Positions 59,604 to 64,000 of a stretch of 64,000 nucleotides of DNA are shown here, piece after piece. The DNA lies in NCBI RefSeq assembly GCF_014203115.1, contig NZ_JACHIJ010000003.1:620001-684000 (forward strand), in the 5' to 3' direction. The notes beneath the pieces are model-generated. The model saw nothing but the letters and a program-made list of their open reading frames with translations. It did not search any database and had not been told where the DNA came from. Each line of letters starts with the position of its first letter. The stretch's first letter is position 1. The DNA comes from Afipia massiliensis (GTDB lineage Bacteria; Pseudomonadota; Alphaproteobacteria; Rhizobiales; Xanthobacteraceae). Position numbers and translations under genes: made by a program.

Positions 59604-62177
59604 TTGAACGGACCGACCCCAGAGCCATCGGAGCGTCCGCGCATTGCCGAGGAGGCCCGGAAACTTCAGCTCGCGCAAGCTTTGCAGCGTGCGCGGCTCG
59701 CGGTCGCATGGGAACGCGGCTGGCCGCATCTCGCGCGGCTGTTGACCGTCGCCGGGCTTTTTCTGGCTGCGTCCTGGGCCGGTCTTTGGGTTGCTCTTCC
59801 TTTCGTTATTCGCATCGTCGCCTTTGCCGCCTTCGTGCTGCTTGGATTCGCGGCGCTGGTGCCGGCGATCCGGTTTCGCTGGCCGACGCGCGAGGATGCG
59901 CTGCGCCGGCTCGATCGCGGCACCGGGATTCGCCATCGCCCCGCCACAGCGCTGACCGATACGCTCAAATCGCAGGATCCGATTACGCAGGCGCTCTGGC
60001 AGGAGCAGCACGCGCGTACGTTGGCGTCGATCAAGCGTATCCGCGCCGGACTGCCGTCACCGCGCCTCGCGCTGCACGATCCGTGGGCGTTGCGCGCGCT
60101 GGTGGTTGTGTTGCTGGTTGCGACCTATGTCGCCGCCGGCAGCGATCGCTTCGCGCGCGTCGTCGCGGCGTTCGACTGGAATGGTGCCTTCTCGGCCGCG
60201 AACGTTCGCGTCGATGCCTGGGTGACGCCGCCGCCTTACACCAGCCGCCCGCCGATCATTCTCTCGGCCTCCACCAATAAGGACGCGCCGCCGTCTGATG
60301 CCGGGCCTGTTTCGGTGCCGGCGGGAAGCACGCTGATCGTCCGGTCCAGCGGTGGCAGGCTCGATGTCGCCGCGAGCGGCGGCGTGACGGAAACGCCTGT
60401 CGCAGGGAATGCGCCGCAGGGCACCAACGAGCGGAACTTTACGATTACGGGCGACGGCACCGCGCATGTCCGTTCGCCTTCGGGGCAGCCGCAATGGACA
60501 TTCAAGGCGATGCCCGATCGCGCGCCCAGCATTTCGCTGGCCAAGGACCCCGAACGGCAGGCCAAGGGTGCGCTGCTGCTATCCTACAAGCTCGAAGACG
60601 ATTACGGCGTCACCGAAGCCCATGCGCAGTTCGCGCCCCGTGCGGCGAAAGAGGATGGTACCAGGGAGGACAGCGCCAAGGCGCAGCCGCTGTTCGATCC
60701 GCCGTCGATTACGCTCGGATTGCCGAACGTGCGCACGCGCAACGGCGTCGGCCAGACGGTGAAGGACCTGAGCGAAAATCCTTACGCCGGTGCGGATGTC
60801 ACGCTAACGCTCACCGCGAAAGACGAAGCCGGCAACGAAGGGCGCAGCGAGCCGTTCGACATGCGGCTGCCGGAGCGGCTGTTCGTGAAGCCGCTGGCGC
60901 GGGCACTGATCGAGCAGCGCCGTAACCTCGCGCTCGACGCCAACCAGAAGCCACTGGTGCTGATCGCGCTCGAAGCTCTGATGATTGCGCCCGAGGCGTT
61001 CACGCCCGAGCTAGGGCATTATCTCGGCCTGCGTAGCGTTTCGAACCGGCTGAACCGCGCAAAGACGCGCGACGCCATGCGCGAGACCGTCGATAGCTTG
61101 TGGGCGCTCGCGATCGCGATCGAGGACGGCAACATCACCGATGTCGAGAAGGCGCTGCGCGCCGCGCAGGACGCGCTCAAGGAGGCGCTGGAGCGCGGCG
61201 CGAGCGACGAAGAGATCAAGAAGCTGACCGACAACCTGCGAGCGGCGCTGGACAATTTCATGCGCCAGCTGGCCGAGCAACTGCGCAACAATCCGCAGCA
61301 GCTGGCGCGGCCGCTCGATCCCAATACCAAGGTGATGCGCCAGCAGGATCTCAAGAACATGATTGATCGCATGGAGCGGCTGTCGCGCTCCGGCGACAAG
61401 GATGCCGCGCGCGCGCTGCTCGATCAGATGCAGCAGATGCTGGAAAACCTGCAGATGGCGCAGCCCGGGCAGGGCGACGGCGAGATGGAGCAGGCGCTGA
61501 ACGAACTCGGCGACATGATCCGCAAGCAGCAGCAGTTGCGCGACAAGACGTTCAAGCAGGGACAGGAATCCCGCCGCGAACGCGGCCGCGGCGAGCAGGG
61601 TAATCAGGGCCAGATGGACGGGCTGCGCCAGGACCAGCAGGCGCTGCGCGACCGGCTGAGCAAGCTGCTCGAGGACATGAAGAAGAACGGCATGATGCCG
61701 GGCCAACGCGGCGAGAAGGGCCAGCCGGGTCAAGGTCAGCAGGGCCAGCAGGGTCAGGGCCAGGACGGTCAGGACGGCGGCGATGCGCTTGGCGACGCCG
61801 ACTCCGCGATGGGCGATGCCGGCAGTCAGCTTGGACAGGGCAATGCCGACAGCGCCGTCGATTCACAAGGCCGTGCGCTTGAGGCCCTGCGCAAGGGCGC
61901 GCAGAATCTCGCGCAGTCGATGCAGCAGGGCGAGGGACAGGACACCGGGCCGGGCGAACGCATGGGCCGTCAGCAGAACAGCGGCAACACCACCGATCCG
62001 CTGGGACGGCCGCTGAGCGGCCGCGAGTGGAGCGACGATCTTTCCGTGAAGATTCCCGGTGAGATCGACGTGCAGCGCGTGCGGCGGATTCTGGAAGAAC
62101 TGCGCCGCCGTCTCGCGGACCCGCAGCGGCCGCAGATTGAACTCGATTACATCGAGCGTTTGCTCAAGGATTATTGA
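59604..62177 (+). CDS. TIGR02302 (DUF4175) membrane protein with Gln/Gly-rich tail
   Basis: This 857-residue protein has membrane segments near residues 47-65, 67-88 and 158-175, then a large periplasmic or extracytoplasmic part. It matches TIGR02302: 'RDEDALRRLDRGTGIRHRPA'-like early block, 'VDAWVTPPPYTSRPPIIL' and the C-terminal 'EWSDDLSVKIPGEIDVQRVR'. Between about residues 580 and 800 it is rich in Gln, Gly, Met and Arg, with coiled-coil character and runs such as 'GQQGQQGQGQDGQDG'. The start is a TTG at 59604 behind GGAGAG. The function is unknown; an envelope role is likely. Confidence 0.82.
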   Translation: MNGPTPEPSERPRIAEEARKLQLAQALQRARLAVAWERGWPHLARLLTVAGLFLAASWAGLWVALPFVIRIVAFAAFVLLGFAALVPAIRFRWPTREDALRRLDRGTGIRHRPATALTDTLKSQDPITQALWQEQHARTLASIKRIRAGLPSPRLALHDPWALRALVVVLLVATYVAAGSDRFARVVAAFDWNGAFSAANVRVDAWVTPPPYTSRPPIILSASTNKDAPPSDAGPVSVPAGSTLIVRSSGGRLDVAASGGVTETPVAGNAPQGTNERNFTITGDGTAHVRSPSGQPQWTFKAMPDRAPSISLAKDPERQAKGALLLSYKLEDDYGVTEAHAQFAPRAAKEDGTREDSAKAQPLFDPPSITLGLPNVRTRNGVGQTVKDLSENPYAGADVTLTLTAKDEAGNEGRSEPFDMRLPERLFVKPLARALIEQRRNLALDANQKPLVLIALEALMIAPEAFTPELGHYLGLRSVSNRLNRAKTRDAMRETVDSLWALAIAIEDGNITDVEKALRAAQDALKEALERGASDEEIKKLTDNLRAALDNFMRQLAEQLRNNPQQLARPLDPNTKVMRQQDLKNMIDRMERLSRSGDKDAARALLDQMQQMLENLQMAQPGQGDGEMEQALNELGDMIRKQQQLRDKTFKQGQESRRERGRGEQGNQGQMDGLRQDQQALRDRLSKLLEDMKKNGMMPGQRGEKGQPGQGQQGQQGQGQDGQDGGDALGDADSAMGDAGSQLGQGNADSAVDSQGRALEALRKGAQNLAQSMQQGEGQDTGPGERMGRQQNSGNTTDPLGRPLSGREWSDDLSVKIPGEIDVQRVRRILEELRRRLADPQRPQIELDYIERLLKDY

Positions 62178-62247
62178 GCCTTAGGCGCGCTTCGGCCTTC
62201 ATGCCGGGCGCAGCACAGTCCCCATCCGTTTTTTCGATCAGGAGCGC

Positions 62248-62304
62248 TTGACAGTTTCGGCCAGCGCTTGTACTTAACCATCAGGTTATTTAACCGAATG
62301 GTTA
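62248..62304 (+). promoter_or_regulatory. ArsR promoter with two AACC-N4-GGTT operators (module B)
   Basis: TTGACA at 62248-62253 is followed after 17 bases by TACTTA (62271-62276). Two inverted repeats then follow: TAACC-ATCA-GGTTA at 62275-62288 and TAACC-GAAT-GGTTA at 62291-62304, with centres 16 bases apart. The block TGTACTTAACCANNNGGTT aligns with TATACTTAACCANNNGGTT of the module A promoter at 54779-54769. A dimeric repressor on each repeat would cover the start of transcription. Confidence 0.75.
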
Positions 62305-62317
62305 TATGAAGGCGCCG

Positions 62318-62710
62318 ATGGACCCGCTCAGCACCAAGTTCGCTGCCCTTGCCGACCCTACCCGCCGCGCCATCCTCGCGCGGCTGGTGCTGGGCGAAAC
62401 ATCGGTGACGGAACTCGCCGAGCCGTTCGCCATGAGCATGCCGGCGGTGTCGAAGCACCTAAAGGTGCTGGAACATGCCGGTCTGGTGACGCGCGGTCGC
62501 GCGGCGCAGTGGCGTCCGTGCAAGATCGAACCGGCGGCGCTCCGGGAAGTTGACGACTGGCTCGAGAGCTATCGCCGGTTCTGGGAGGCGGGGCTGGACC
62601 GTCTTGAGGAATATCTCGGCGGATTGCAGGCGAAGGAAACAAGCGCCGCTAGCAAGCCCGGAAAGCCCAAGCACCGGAAGACGACAAAGCGCGCATCGCC
62701 CCGAAAATAG
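62318..62710 (+). CDS. ArsR family transcriptional regulator (module B)
   Basis: The product has 130 residues from the ATG at 62318, which follows GAAGG at good spacing; the ATG at 62306 is the alternative. The winged helix reads 'FAALADPTRRAILARLVLGE', 'VTELAEPFAMSMPAVSKHLK' and 'VLEHAGLVTRGRAAQWRPCK'. It ends in a Lys/Pro-rich tail. It is a clear paralogue of the ArsR protein at 54766 and lacks metal-sensing cysteines. It heads a rightward operon of VOC, SRPBCC and DoxX genes. Confidence 0.87.
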   Translation: MDPLSTKFAALADPTRRAILARLVLGETSVTELAEPFAMSMPAVSKHLKVLEHAGLVTRGRAAQWRPCKIEPAALREVDDWLESYRRFWEAGLDRLEEYLGGLQAKETSAASKPGKPKHRKTTKRASPRK

Positions 62711-62781
62711 AATTCCCTTCGCGGCTGCGCCGCGAACCACCCGAAGACGTCACAAGTACATCCAAAGCCGAGGAGCACACC

Positions 62782-63231
62782 ATGACCGATCAAATGCCGC
62801 CGCTACCACCGCTCGTTCCGCATCTCGTGGTCAGGGGCGCAAGTGAGGCCATTGAATTTTACAAGAAGGGGCTCGGCGCCACCGAATTGATGCGGATGCC
62901 CGCCGAGGACGGCAAGCGCCTGATGCATGCGCACCTCATCATCAACGGCGCGGTTGTATTCCTGATGGACGACTTTCCCGAGTACCGCGGCACGACCGAT
63001 CACGGCGACGGCAAGACCATTCCGCCCGACGAACTCGGCGGCTCCAGCTTCCTGCTGCATCTCGAAGTGCCGAACTGCGACGAGGCCGTGAAGCGCGCGG
63101 TGGATGCAGGCGCGAAAGTCATTGTGCAGCCATGGGATGCGTTCTGGGGCGCGCGTTACGCCGAAGTGCGCGATCCGTTCGGTCACGGCTGGAGTTTCGG
63201 TCATCCGCTGGCCACCGGCTGCACGGCCTGA
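62782..63231 (+). CDS. PhnB-like VOC family protein
   Basis: The 149-residue product has two VOC motifs: 'VPHLVVRGASEAIEFYKKGL' and 'VVFLMDDFPEYRG' with 'VKRAVDAGAKVIVQPWDAFW', ending 'GARYAEVRDPFGHGWSFG'. It is of the PhnB-like type, comparable to the protein at 51593. It follows the ArsR gene after 71 bases and precedes the SRPBCC gene by 18. The ligand is unknown. Confidence 0.86.
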   Translation: MTDQMPPLPPLVPHLVVRGASEAIEFYKKGLGATELMRMPAEDGKRLMHAHLIINGAVVFLMDDFPEYRGTTDHGDGKTIPPDELGGSSFLLHLEVPNCDEAVKRAVDAGAKVIVQPWDAFWGARYAEVRDPFGHGWSFGHPLATGCTA

Positions 63232-63249
63232 GCCATTCAGGAGAAAACC

Positions 63250-63771
63250 ATGCTGACTCAAGCAAAGCCCATCGCCATCGCGGCGCACGCACTCGCTGTC
63301 ACGCGCACGTTCAACGCGCCGCGCGATCTTGTGTGGAAGGCATGGTCGGAGGCAGATCGCCTTGCGCAATGGTGGGGGCCGAAAGGCTGCAAACTCGATG
63401 TTGCGAAACTCGAGTTTCGGCCGGGCGGGGTGTTTCACTACAGCATGCTGATGCCGGACGGCGCGACCACATGGTGGGGCCGTTTCGTCTATCGCGAGAT
63501 CGTCAAGCCCGAGCGCATCGTGTTCGTCAGTTCGTTCTCGGACGCAAAGGGCGGAATTGCGCGCGCGCCGTTCGACCCGACGTGGCCGCTGGAAGTTCAC
63601 AACATTCTCACGCTCTCCGAGCATGACGGGAAAACCATGCTGGAGTTACACGGCGCTCCCGTAAATCCGTCCGCGGAGGAGCGTGTGAGCTTCGAGGGTC
63701 TGTTCGATTGCATGCAGCAGGGTTACGGCGGCACCTTCGACCAGCTCGACGAACATCTGGCGAAGACCTGA
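63250..63771 (+). CDS. SRPBCC (AHSA1-like) family protein (module B)
   Basis: This 173-residue protein shows the AHSA1 pattern: 'LAVTRTFNAPRDLVWKAWSE', 'LAQWWGPKGCKLDVAKLEF', 'PGGVFHYSMLMPDGATTWWG' and 'FDCMQQGYGGTFDQLDEHL'. It is a paralogue of the SRPBCC protein in module A, with an extra N-terminal segment. It lies 18 bases after the VOC gene, behind AGGAG, and 77 bases before the DoxX gene. Confidence 0.85.
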   Translation: MLTQAKPIAIAAHALAVTRTFNAPRDLVWKAWSEADRLAQWWGPKGCKLDVAKLEFRPGGVFHYSMLMPDGATTWWGRFVYREIVKPERIVFVSSFSDAKGGIARAPFDPTWPLEVHNILTLSEHDGKTMLELHGAPVNPSAEERVSFEGLFDCMQQGYGGTFDQLDEHLAKT

Positions 63772-63848
63772 TCTCCAGATTCACTGCAATCGCTGGGCCT
63801 GCCATGGCCCGGCCAAGGTTCCGGCTCGATGCCGAAAGGATTGTCACT

Positions 63849-64000
63849 ATGAACGAACTCGTTCCGATTTCGCCGACCGCGCTATGGACCGGCCGCATCC
63901 TCAGCGGTCTGGTCGTCCTGTTCCTGCTGTTCGACGGTGCCATCAAGCTGATCCCGCTCGATATAGTGATCGAGACGTCGCGTCAGCTCGGCATCCCGAC
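63849..64000 (+). CDS. DoxX family membrane protein, N-terminal part
   Basis: The ATG at 63849 follows GAAAGGA and opens a frame that runs off the right edge. The first 50 residues, 'MNELVPISPTALWTGRILSG' then a hydrophobic helix 'LVVLFLLFDGAIKLIP', match small DoxX-like membrane proteins that commonly accompany ArsR/SRPBCC genes. The rest of the gene is outside the window. Confidence 0.7.
   Translation, partial: MNELVPISPTALWTGRILSGLVVLFLLFDGAIKLIPLDIVIETSRQLGIP

Overview
The window looks like chromosomal DNA of an alphaproteobacterium of the Bradyrhizobium / Rhodopseudomonas / Afipia / Nitrobacter group. The reasons are high GC coding DNA, a TlpA protein that closely matches my memory of the Bradyrhizobium one, an NdvA-type glucan exporter, a sulfite reductase gene paired with DUF2849 and DUF934 genes, and intergenic palindromes of the type scattered through these genomes. 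I cannot name the species. There is no phage, plasmid, CRISPR array or intact insertion sequence, and most of the window is housekeeping or accessory metabolism.

Layout. 1-7.7 kb is a sulfate assimilation block: the end of a siroheme methyltransferase gene, DUF2849, cysI, DUF934, cysH, then sbp-cysT-cysW-cysA for sulfate uptake. 7.9-10.7 kb holds a CAP-domain lipoprotein, two long bulged palindromes, and a patatin-bdhA pair. 10.7-19.0 kb is read leftward: a polysaccharide flippase, DUF924, a small AT-richer membrane protein, fadD, a D-Ala-D-Ala carboxypeptidase with a long Lys/Ala/Pro tail, and an NdvA-like exporter. 19.3-22.2 kb is a TetR regulator with a clear operator, an NTF2-like protein and an acyl-CoA synthetase. 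22.4-26.4 kb is the most reshuffled part: an adenylate cyclase-TPR protein lies between a fragment of a substrate-binding protein gene and an intact paralogue of it, beside a probable autotransporter remnant.

26.5-38.5 kb contains small secreted proteins, a second-type HisE, a DedA-like protein, nitronate monooxygenase, a thioesterase, a GrlR-like gene, tRNA-Leu(CAA), dsbB, an AbrB-type membrane protein, LssY_C, lrgA-lrgB and a secreted cyclase-family enzyme. 37.6-46.5 kb has an SDR and a GlxA-type regulator in divergent orientation, an Old Yellow Enzyme, an HNH nuclease, DUF2855, AlkA, GluQRS, a soluble hybrid histidine kinase with a histone-like N-terminus, and YihY. 46.6-50.3 kb is the HIG1-like / cobO / etfB / etfA / hydroxyacyl-CoA dehydrogenase block.

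50.4-54.8 kb and 62.2-64.0 kb are two related modules, each headed by an ArsR regulator and carrying SRPBCC and VOC (glyoxalase-fold) proteins; the first adds GST, DUF899 and DUF1428, the second adds DoxX. Both ArsR promoters carry the same AACC-N4-GGTT inverted repeat directly after a matching -10 region, and this shared control is the best candidate for an undescribed regulon here. Between them lie tlpA, argH, an LptM-like lipoprotein, lysA, a membrane methyltransferase-like protein and a large TIGR02302 (DUF4175) membrane protein.

All function calls come from reading translated sequence and recalling family signatures; no database search was run.
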